A stretch of DNA of 64,000 nt, taken from NCBI GenBank assembly GCA_037178625.1, contig CM074139.1:1798001-1862000 (forward strand). Direction: 5' to 3'. A program made the position numbers and the translations under genes. The notes below the pieces were generated by a model that worked only from the letters and a program-made list of their open reading frames with translations, did no database searches and was not told the origin of the DNA. Of the stretch, positions 50,344 to 60,000 are shown in pieces. The DNA is from Skeletonema tropicum. Taxonomy: Eukaryota; Bacillariophyta; Thalassiosirophyceae; Thalassiosirales; Thalassiosiraceae. Position 1 is the stretch's first letter; each line of letters begins with the position of its first letter.

Positions 50344-51984
50344 TCAATAGACAAAGGCATATTCACCATCACCACAATCATCGAAAATTCGAACGCCTTT
50401 AAAGAATCCAGTGTAACAAGCATCGGCACTCTCTTTGACTACAAATTTGTACTTTCCTGGGAGGACACAAACCTTTTTTACATATATTGCTCCAATTGTA
50501 GATAGTGAATCATCATTGTAAGTGGTGACCAAGTTGTATTCACCACTGTTTTCATCCTGTCGGAGTAGTTTGAGTGATGTAGTGGAGGTAGTTGGAGTTA
50601 TTGCAATCCTGAAAATTTTACCGGGGGTTGTATCTGAGCACAGGTGGGGACTAGCGGTTGACACTGCCAGTGTTGTCGCTGATGTTGTTGTTGTTGTAGT
50701 TGTTGTTGTTGTTGTTGTTGCAGCTGCTGCCTCGATAGTAGTTATCTCAGTTGTTGCTGCTGCTGCTGTCGTTGTTGCATCACTACTTATTGTTGTCAAA
50801 GCAGCCTCGGTAGTAATTATCTCAGTTGTTGCTGTAGTTGTAGTTGTTGCATCAGTTGTCATTGTATCCACTAAATCCAGTATATCACCAGCTGTAGTAG
50901 TTGTTGTTGCACTAGTTGTAGTGGTTGATATTGGCGATGCAGATGTACTACTAGTCACTGACAATTTACTAGGGGATGTTGAATTATCACCAGTAGCTGT
51001 ATCCAATATATCATTTGCCAATGCAGTCTCATTGCTACTTATTTCACCTACGGTCGTCGCAGTCGTCACATCAGTAGAATTGCTCCCATTGATGTCCACA
51101 GAAGAAGTTGTAACATTCGTATCATTGATAATACTCAAAGAAGAAGGCGATTCAGTAGGAGATCTTGAAGGAGTTCTTGAAGGACTTCTTGAAGGCGAAT
51201 CTGAAGGCGATTCAGTAGGCGATCGAGAAGGCGATTCAGAAGGCGATTCAGAAGGCGATTCTGAAGGAACACCCGATGGAGCATACGTCTGCATACTCGT
51301 CGGCGTATACGTTGGCCAAATTGTCGGCGTATACGTGGGTGAAAGAGTAGTCGGTGCAAGTGTAATCGGTGCAAATGTTGGATACACATAAGTAGTATCT
51401 TGATCATCACCACCCCTTTCACCAGAATTCACACCCCTTTCACCAGAATTCACAAAAGGCAAGCTTTTGAAGGTATCCGGGAAACCAAATCTGAGTGTAA
51501 CAATTGATATGAAAAAGATGCCCACTAGAACGATTGCCATGTCAACTAGACGCTTTTTGAGACATTGCATTATGCAACGTGATCGACTTGTTGTGGCTGA
51601 GTTCGTTATCTTCTGCTCCTGTCTATCCTGACTGTTATTGTTATTATTGTCATCATCACTGCTGCCGTTGTCAGTGGTACGCTGCATTCCCTCCAAGTCC
51701 ACCTCCTCACCCTCACCATAATATAAAGGATTTGGCCGCCATGCACGTGGTGGCTCCAAGTCCATCCGTAATGGAGAACCCTGTGCTTCCAAATCGTCGA
51801 GTATGCATTGAGTCAACGCTCGTTCGTGACTGGATGCCACAATGTTGCTCGTAGTATTATTGTCATTTCTGTTGTTGCGGTTGTTGTTGTTGTTGCCGCC
51901 ACGAGAGGAATAATTGGAGGCGACAAAATCAGAGGACAGTAACTCGATTTTATCATCTTTGCTTTTCTTCTTTCTTAGGGGCAT
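50344..51984 (-). CDS. Mucin-like type II membrane protein (Ser/Pro and Thr repeats)
   Basis: 546 aa, ATG 51984. The N-terminal ~140 residues are basic then Asn/Asp rich and probably cytosolic. One membrane span lies near ~145-165 (DMAIVLVGIFFISIVTLRFGF). The outer part has Pro/Thr repeats (TFAPITLAPTTLSPTYTPT), then SESPSESPSRSPTESPS-type repeats (~235-280), then long Thr/Ala/Ile-rich tracts (~325-450). The final ~95 residues are a compact, beta-rich domain with four Cys (CSD, KVCVLPGKYKF, CYTGF, FDDCGDG). SPSESPS and PTxxPT repeats are common in diatom cell-surface proteins; O-glycosylation is likely by analogy. The terminal domain is conserved-looking but not identified. The antisense strand is also open here because of the repeat composition. 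Confidence 0.75.
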   Translation of the reverse strand: MPLRKKKSKDDKIELLSSDFVASNYSSRGGNNNNNRNNRNDNNTTSNIVASSHERALTQCILDDLEAQGSPLRMDLEPPRAWRPNPLYYGEGEEVDLEGMQRTTDNGSSDDDNNNNNSQDRQEQKITNSATTSRSRCIMQCLKKRLVDMAIVLVGIFFISIVTLRFGFPDTFKSLPFVNSGERGVNSGERGGDDQDTTYVYPTFAPITLAPTTLSPTYTPTIWPTYTPTSMQTYAPSGVPSESPSESPSESPSRSPTESPSDSPSRSPSRTPSRSPTESPSSLSIINDTNVTTSSVDINGSNSTDVTTATTVGEISSNETALANDILDTATGDNSTSPSKLSVTSSTSASPISTTTTSATTTTTAGDILDLVDTMTTDATTTTTATTEIITTEAALTTISSDATTTAAAATTEITTIEAAAATTTTTTTTTTTTSATTLAVSTASPHLCSDTTPGKIFRIAITPTTSTTSLKLLRQDENSGEYNLVTTYNDDSLSTIGAIYVKKVCVLPGKYKFVVKESADACYTGFFKGVRIFDDCGDGEYAFVY

Positions 51985-52432
51985 TGTGATGATGAGAGAT
52001 GGTTGTGCTGTGGTGCTGGAGTTTCAACAACTTGATGATTTACAGTGGAATCATTTTTTAGCAATGCCAAGCAGAGTAGTAGAATGCTGGCAAGGGTGTC
52101 GCTGGTGCATGCACAAGAGTCGTACTAACTTAGCAGCCAAGACTCGCACACGTAACACAGGGCAGACAGGAGTAGACACGTTCTGGATGGTAGCGGGGAT
52201 TTGTGCGAAAATATTTCAATCTTGTACAAACAGCTTTCTCTCTCTGACGAAACGTCTACTTAGGAATTAGTATGCTCAAAAATTGAAACCAATTTTTAGG
52301 CAACAAGAGTGCGCTGAGAACGCCCGCCGGCTGCGATAAACAAACAATCACTTCCCTGGCCTGGGATGGCATCTCAACTGAGTACATTCTCTGCATGTAT
52401 GTGATACTACTTCTTCACATCGAGTAATAACT

Positions 52433-53257
52433 ATGGCACAGGTGCAGAGAGATAGTAGTGAGGAGGAAGAACAACAACAAGCTCCTATCCCTATCCCTGC
52501 AAGAATGGTGCTGTGGCGGGGCAACCAAGTACCTGAGCAAGAAGCCAAGGCACTCCGACATGTATTTGATAATCTGCAAGATCATTTTGGACATCAGCGG
52601 CCTGACCCTAGAATACGGTTTAGTGTGAACTTAACTCATCCTGGCCATGGTGAGGTGTGGGAAGGCGATTTAGACTTTACGTATGATATCAACGGGGAAC
52701 AATGTAATCTAGCATACTTCGGTATGGACGTTTGCGTTGATCTTACTCCGAAACTTGTACACTTTGAAGGCCGACCAATGCTGAGAGACTACGGCCATTC
52801 ATGGGTTTATATCTATTTGCCGCAACTGACGTACGATAAAGTCATCTCATACGTCAAGACAGGGACAGGATACGACGTATCGACGGAAGGGACTGTGGAA
52901 GACCCGAACAGGAACCTCGTGGCGATTGAGGCCAAGTTGCATCACGACGCGGAACAGCCCAAGCCAAGTTTCTGGGTGGTAAAGGAAAAGGAAGACTCCT
53001 CTGGGAAAGGAAAAGACGTATCATTCTCACGAATGGGAAGTGTTCAAGAAGTGAATGCAAACCCTCGACAACAGCGTGTTCATAGAGGTGTTGGTATCTT
53101 TTCAGTGTCTATGGAGGTGGAGGGGACACCAAACTTCATGCCAGCTCCTCAAACGGGTGAAGAGGCCAATCTTTCCTTCACGCTTGTGAGTGTCCGTACA
53201 TGGGGTATTACGGATTGTGTTGCACCCATTGTGCATGCCCCGGATAAAAGGTTTTAG
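52433..53257 (+). CDS. Hypothetical protein, beta-rich, no recognised domain
   Basis: 274 aa from ATG 52433. The first ~20 residues are acidic and Gln rich. The body alternates hydrophobic and polar residues in strand-like segments (RIRFSVNLTHPGHGEVWEGDLDF, CNLAYFGMDVCVDL, WVYIYLPQLTYDKVISYV, GVGIFSVSMEVEGTPNF), suggesting a globular beta protein. There is no signal peptide or membrane span, so it is likely cytosolic. Natural amino-acid composition and a good start support a real gene. I do not recognise the family. Confidence 0.6.
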   Translation: MAQVQRDSSEEEEQQQAPIPIPARMVLWRGNQVPEQEAKALRHVFDNLQDHFGHQRPDPRIRFSVNLTHPGHGEVWEGDLDFTYDINGEQCNLAYFGMDVCVDLTPKLVHFEGRPMLRDYGHSWVYIYLPQLTYDKVISYVKTGTGYDVSTEGTVEDPNRNLVAIEAKLHHDAEQPKPSFWVVKEKEDSSGKGKDVSFSRMGSVQEVNANPRQQRVHRGVGIFSVSMEVEGTPNFMPAPQTGEEANLSFTLVSVRTWGITDCVAPIVHAPDKRF

Positions 53258-53784
53258 CTACTGCAGGTGGTGTCCCTAGTTGTGTTGTGTTGTTTGTATA
53301 TTAGAAGGGTCATTGACGATAATCTCTTGTACCCACAAAAAAGTACAACTCCATCTTTATATAATTTAATAACATCTAAGCGTGTACGAGGGTGAAGGAA
53401 TCATCAAGTTATTAAGCTTTGATAAGTACAAACTCATGGCCAAGATCCTGCTGCCGTCGGCGTATTGTGCACTATAATGGTCAATTGCCTATATCTCACT
53501 TCAATTGGAATCACTGAGACAAGTTAAGTGTGCGGGAAATGCTTGATAGAAGTATTTTCATGTCGACATGCTTGCTAATAACCATAGTCTCTGATGTCTG
53601 CTGCACACAAGACTCACCAGACTGCACCATAGCGAGGTATTGGCGATCACCTGTGAAATGCATATCGTTGCGTACAAGATGCTTTCGTTGCTGACTATCA
53701 CACTCATAGATAATTTAGGGGGTAAATTAGTTGCTGTGCCGAAGTGAGGTAGTCGCCAACAACTTCTGATTGATCATGCTGCGA
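53258..53784. other. Intergenic, no gene seen
   Basis: Lies between two genes that converge (52433-53257 plus and 53785-54165 minus). No convincing ORF. Confidence 0.5.
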
Positions 53785-54165
53785 TCAAGAATCGATGCCA
53801 GAGGGACAAGCTTGAGCAGCGAGGACCCACAGGCACTTCACAAATAGCAATGTGGCATCCACAGCGGTTTCGAAACAATCTGCGGAAGCAGCAATAGTCT
53901 TGAGAAACTCCAAGAAATATTCTTCGACAGCGGCGATATGAAGTATAAGATAGAAATAGAACGCCCATCGATGTAGTAGTAGTACTCGAACACTTTACAT
54001 CGTCATCTTCTATCCATACAATTCCAAGCCAAAGCGACCCCGACGACTACGAAATAGAACATAACACAATATACTACTCACGGGTGTAGCGGCAGTGGCT
54101 CCAGGCAAGGTCGCGATGGCAGCACTGAGACTGAAGAGAACGGCAGTGGAAAATACTTTCATCAT
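53785..54165 (-). CDS. Small secreted cysteine-containing protein (tentative two-exon gene)
   Basis: Exon 1 (54082-54165) encodes a textbook signal peptide, MMKVFSTAVLFSLSAAIATLPGATAATP, and ends at a strong GTGAGT donor. Downstream, a frame ending at the TGA at 53785 reads FLKTIAASADCFETAVDATLLFVKCLWVLAAQACPSGIDS, with three Cys. Joining via the acceptor TTGGAG at 53908 keeps the frame and yields 69 aa; the 174-nt intron and the exact acceptor are uncertain, and other AG sites are possible. This gene is too fragmented to show as one ORF. Role unknown; secretion is inferred from the leader. Confidence 0.4.
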
Positions 54166-54513
54166 GGTAATAGACAACAGTTGTGGTGGAGATGAAGTTG
54201 ATATGGTTTGAAGAAGATGTTGCAGATGATACTAAATTTTTTTATGAGCAGGGTGGGGATTGCTCCAGATCCGTTCTTGCTTTGGCTTGTACTTTAACCT
54301 TTTATTATTATTACGATCATGAAGTACAAGATGTAGCATGATAGAATGTGATGCTGTGACCTGTGATCCTGCTTATGATCAAGATCTGCTTTATCGCGGC
54401 ATTCACAGGCCAACGTTGGAATCAATACTAAATTACGGATAAGACACCCATCTGCCCCCTTAATCTTCTGTCATTAATTTTTTGCTCCGTAGCTACTAGC
54501 TACACGCACGAAG

Positions 54514-56124
54514 ATGTATATAGTAATGATCATGATGTGTGGTCGTGTTATGTACCACAACGCAGTCAATAGAAGTATGATATCAGCCCAACGATTGAGC
54601 CGGCGCAGCATCCACTATGTTAGCTTACTGCAAGAGCAAATTAATATCGCGGCTCCTTCTTTTACCACCCAGATCCATGCTAGAGGATTCACCACCTCGA
54701 AAAAAAGCAGCAACAACGACGCCACACCACCAACAGATCCTATCAATCATGTCCTCTCCATCATCAAGACTTTCAACATTGGTCTTCAAAAGTTAAAATC
54801 CGACTTTTTTACATCACTCCACATCCGAGAGGCAGAGCAGACGCGATCATTCCTCCAACGAAAAATAAGATTGCAGTATGAGCAGCGTCGCAAAAAGATG
54901 CGATTGCATGAAAAACATGGCATACACATTGTGGTGCAAGAAGGAGAAAAGAAAAGGGAGATGGCATTTATACCATCCAATGTACACAGCCTTGCTGCTA
55001 CCAGCAAAGATGAAAATGATGTTCTATATCCGGAACAAAAATTTTACGTATCCAGCAATTATCTATCCTCACGACGCCCACAAGAACAACTGCGACAAAT
55101 ATCCCGTGATTTACAAGTCACTCTTCCCACCGTCGCAGCATTTGTATTCATTCCATTTGTTGGGTACTCCTTTCTATTATTAGGGATGATGTTTCCACGG
55201 TTATTGTTGAGTCGCCAATTTCATACGAAGAAGCAACGATGGCATTTTGCTACCGAAGAGTTTGGGGAGCGGAGGGGATATTTTGATAGATTGAATGCTG
55301 ATTTTTGGGGGTATTGTATGAGATCTATGCCTGGATTGACCTTGTTGAAGGATGGAGATACCACCGAAAAGAAGAAGATTACTCGACAAGATCCAATCCC
55401 AGAATTCATAGAGCCACTGACCTACTACGAAATGGATGCTGGTGGACCTGTTCTAACTGAATCATCCATTCATCTCTTGTACCAACTTTTGGCACAAGGG
55501 GATCACAAAGCTACAGCGGTATCAACTCTACAAAACACACATATTCATTCTCTTGCACTGGCAAATAATCTTGCGGCTCCTCTCTTTCTACCGTCCACCT
55601 TATCACCGCTATTCTTACAAACCTGTATTCCAAGCAGGTATTTAAACGGCAAACTTACAACCTTGGCAGAAGACATTATTATGGACGATTCATCATTGAT
55701 AGAAGAAGGGCATATCGATGTTAAATGCAGCGGCATGTCGGAAGAGGAAGTGTTGGATGCATGCTGGATGAGAGGATTGCCTGTTGGGAGATTTGCAACC
55801 CCTAGTGGTAGCAAGAAGCTAGACAGTAGCAGGGAAGAAGACATACAAATGATGAGGATGATATTGACAAATCATTTGGAAATGATGCAATTTGCTCATG
55901 GTGCAGTTGGAAACGATGCAGTCATGCATTCAAGGAGTGAATTGGTCCGAGATGAAGCGCTTCAGTTACTGTGAGTGTTGTTTCGTAGCTGCGCACCTCT
56001 GTCTTGATATACTTGCATTTGCAGTCACTGATATATGCTGCCCTAACAAACGTATTTTGCCTTCCACAGAATCTTGCACTTACCTGCAATTAGACACCAA
56101 TTGATGATGCAACAGAAACGTTGA
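54514..56124 (+). CDS. Mitochondrial LETM1-domain-like protein
   Basis: Two exons: 54514-55970 and 56070-56124, joined across a 99-nt GTGAGT...CCACAG intron; without splicing the frame ends at once in a TGA that overlaps the donor. The product is 503 aa, ending LILHLPAIRHQLM then a basic tail. The N-terminus is a basic, Arg/Ser-rich presequence (RLSRRSIHYVSLLQ, HARGFTTS). Residues ~190-235 have the LETM1 signature: RQISRDLQVTLPTVAAFVFIPFVGYSFLLLGMMFPRLL, with one inner-membrane span. The C-terminal ~180 residues are the LETM ribosome-binding-like region (LFLPSTLSPLF, ...GMSEEEVLDACWMRGLPVG). Family members act at the mitochondrial inner membrane in cation exchange and respiratory-chain biogenesis. 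It is divergent, closer to LETM1-domain (LETMD1-type) proteins than to LETM1 itself. Confidence 0.75.
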
Positions 56125-57019
56125 GATTGAGAAAAATGGAAATGCTGACAAATGACAAATCGAGCGGGCACTCCTGATGTACCTAGTTACTTCTGAGACG
56201 AAGTAACGGAAATACGAATCAGTTATTATGGTCTCTTGATATCCAATTGACCATTGGATTGAACCCAGCTGTCAGCTTACATTACATCATAGAAACCATA
56301 AATACCAAAAGCTAGCTAGCGCTACATATACTTATAGCTAGGCACAAGAGCCGATTCCCGAACCCTTGTCTCACCGCTAACCAATAAAACCGCTGTGACT
56401 ACCACTCTCCCTATGTACTTTCTCGTTGTTCGCCGGTCTTTGGGGCATTCTACCACTTTCCGCCTTCGCCTTTCTCATATTCATTCCCCCAAAATTTTAC
56501 CAGAGACACACAAGATTCAAGATTACTTTGACTTTTATGTAGACGAACAACTACTACCAGCCGCCCTTTCCATTGCAATGCACGGCTAGCTAGCTGTGTG
56601 CTCTCTGCGACGCTTGTAATAAATAACAATACTTCTCTCCAAGTGGCAACATTTCAAGTGTTGATCCTCAGCCCCTTCCATAAACTCACGAATTATTGGC
56701 AGACTCTCTCCGACCTTCTTCGACACACAAAAATCTCGCTCTCTCTTGGTCATTGGTCGTGTTTTAATTCTCTCTCTCATCTGACGGAGTTGTCATTTTC
56801 CAAAACTGCTTCACCATAATATATATCAGCGTGAAGATAGAAAAGAGCATTGCTATAGAGATATTCGACAGAGTTTTGTAAAGTTATTTCAATTCTATAC
56901 ATCTAAATTATCATTGGGGGCGCACATGATATACACTTTTACGGAGTAAACAAATCCTCCAACCACAACCCACGATCAAAATCAAATAATAACAATCGAG
57001 ATATCAAATCATCATCATC
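56125..57019. other. Intergenic / promoter of the NLR-like gene
   Basis: Nearly 0.9 kb with no convincing ORF; the frames at 56395-56819 look random. The 5' UTR of the downstream gene probably occupies the last ~100 bp, which is A rich. Confidence 0.55.
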
Positions 57020-60000
57020 ATGGTAGCAGAAGGTGGTGGAAATCATAATCCACTGGGCGGCGTCACCACCGCAGCACCACCCCCATCCATCTCACGAGGA
57101 CGAAAAAAGCGCATGCCGGGCAGTGGAGCAGCAGCAACAGCAACTTTGAAACAAAAATCTTCTTCCTCTGGACACTCCTCCTCTCCAGCCTACAACAATA
57201 ACAATAATGGAGAAAATAATGACGAGGAAGGATTATTAGTCGATTTCCGTCACAGAAATTCCAGTGGTGGTGGTGGTAACAGTAGTAGTGATGAAGGGGA
57301 TGGAGGAGAGGGAAAATTAACAACCTCGCCACCACCACCTTCGGCTATTACAACTGCATTAATTACAACAACTACTACTACTACTTCTACTACTTTGGAA
57401 TCCAATGAAAATGTCAATAATTCCAAAGGTGGAGGCATCGAGACATCATCATCGTCTTCCCATACTACCGACAATGCAATCACCCGTGGACGAGAAAAGA
57501 CCAAGGAATTATTGGCACGAGCTGGGAAATCACTTCGATCACTCTCCCGTTCTCGTTCCTCACGTGGCGGTGGTGACAACAATCAAGGTGAAAACTACAA
57601 CAACAACAATAGCAGTGGTGGGATTGGCGATCTACTATTCAAACGTTCCTCCTCCTCAAATTCATCCTCCATCCCCCTTGGTGATACCGACTCCCTTTCT
57701 TCTTCCAATTATTCCAATAGTAGTAGTAACAGTTCTACTGCATTGGCAATGAACGATTCTTCCGACTCACCAATTGAAATGATCATTACAGTCACATCCT
57801 GCCGATCCGATGCCTATCATGATCAACGTGCACCGGGATCAACTGTCAAATTGCCCCGACGTGCACCTAGTGCGTTGAAGACATTTCATGAATTGGCCGT
57901 GGGGGTGAAGGATGCGTATGAGGCTGGGGGGTGTACTCCTCGATTACCAAATGTTGGTGGTGTTGGTGGTGATGGGAATAGTAGCATTATGGGTGGTGAA
58001 GGGGAAGAAAATAATGGTGGTGGTGGTGAACAACTAATAACTACCAATGATACTACTCCAAACAACCATCATCATCCAGACACAGAAACAATGGAAGGAC
58101 AACGCATCCTATTCGACTTTTTTGGCAATTTAGACTTTCTCCTAGCACTAGTCGAAGAAGTTGCCATTGACACAGCCACACGTGGTGCATTAAAGGAAGA
58201 CACCACCTTTCGTGGATTACGTGATGTTATTAAGAAGTGCAACAAGGTATTGGAATTAATGTTGGTCCGACGTGAACGGAAGTATACACTAATGTTTCGA
58301 ATTGTTGGTCCAAGAGATGTCAAGATGTTGAAGAAGATTAGTCATTGGAATGCACGGGTGGAGAAGGCGTTGGGGAATGTCACACAAGATGGGGATGGGG
58401 ATAGTACGTCATTGTTACGGAATAGGGCCATGTCGGATGATACGGGGAGTGATGTGGGGAGTGTCTCATCCATGTCATCGACGTCATCACGTTCTAGTCA
58501 AGTCATCTCGGCAGTCGTACGGAGGGGGAGGGAATTACTCCCCACTGCGGGGAAGGTCCGTGCACGTCGTGCCACACCCACGCCTCGATTGAGGTTACGA
58601 CGGAGTCGTAGCTCGGATGATTCCGCGGCGGGTGAGGATGGGTATTCTTCGGATACTGTCCCAATGACGACGGAAAATTTGGCCAAGTTGCAATTGTCAC
58701 TGGATAATAGTTCTTCGGGGGGGCCCAATAGTAGTGGTGCTGCCTCCAACAACATGCCGGGGGGGTTGTTACCACCCCAAAGTGTGAGTCAAATTCATGG
58801 TGATAAAAAGAAGAAGAGTGCGTTTACCAATAATTTGACTGGTGGTGGTACGGCAGTGGCAGGACAGGTTAAGCCCATGACACCCAAGGAAGAATTACAA
58901 GATGTTATCCGCAGTTTACGTTCGGAACAAATGCGGGCAAGGGAGGCGGTGGGATCCTCCTCCTCTTCGGATAACAATAATGGCAATGTGTTGGATGAGA
59001 TCAAATCCAATTTTACCCCCAAGGCGGAAATTCCATCGGCTGTGCCGAAGCTTCCAATTGAATATATTCATCGACATCGATTGATGAAACAGGTGGTGAA
59101 TTGTCTTTTGGATCGGACGGGACCTCGTGATACGGATGATGAGGCGCCGTTTGCCAACACTATTACGTGTATCACGTCACGTCATTCGGACAAGGCGGGG
59201 AATGGCAAGACTACCCTGGCAGTGGCGGCAATTCAGACGGTGGAAGTGAGAGAATTCTTCTCGGATGGTATTGCATGGATTCACTTGGGGAGAACTCCTT
59301 TGGGGGAGAGGGAGATTCGGAGATTGTATGAGCAATTGTATGATCAGCTGCTTGGTAGTGGAGATGCGGATGTGATAGATGACGACGACCCTACTAATGG
59401 GATGGATGATGTCGATGATGGTGCATCAAGTTCATCGAGTGATAGTAATGGTGGCAGAAATGAACGTTCTCCTCGTCGTATGGATAGTAATGTGAGCGGG
59501 GCTGGTACGAAAACGAATTTAGCGAAGAGCCGACGCTCCTTCCAGGGTGGAGAGTTGGAGGGAATCAAGGAAGACCTTGCTCGACTGGTTCTATCGAGGA
59601 AAATCCTCATTTGCCTTGATGACGTGTGCAGGATGGAAGATGCCAAGTGGTTCCTATTTGGCACTCGAAGTGATGGCAATAACAGCTTTGAAAATACTCC
59701 CCACCGAGTTCTCATCACCACACGAATCCCTGGACTTGTTGGACCTAGCATCACGCATGAGGTGTTTGTGCGAATCTTTTCGGAGCATGAGGCCGTTAAA
59801 CTCTTGCTAACTGCAGCGGGGCGACGTCCCAACGGACTGCCCAAGGTCTCGCCAGTGTTCGCACAGGCGAGGATTATTGTGAAAGGATGCGGTAACTCTC
59901 CACTGGCTCTGCGTATAGCTGGGGGTATGCTGCGGTCTAGGAACCGTAATTGGACCCTATCGTCACCAGCATGGAAATTATTAGTGGAGCAGTGCCGAAC

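Noticed and set aside
50522..51391. 289-aa open frame on the plus strand rich in Val/Ser
   Set aside because: It is the antisense of the Thr/Ser/Pro repeats of the mucin-like gene; low-complexity repeats keep several frames open.
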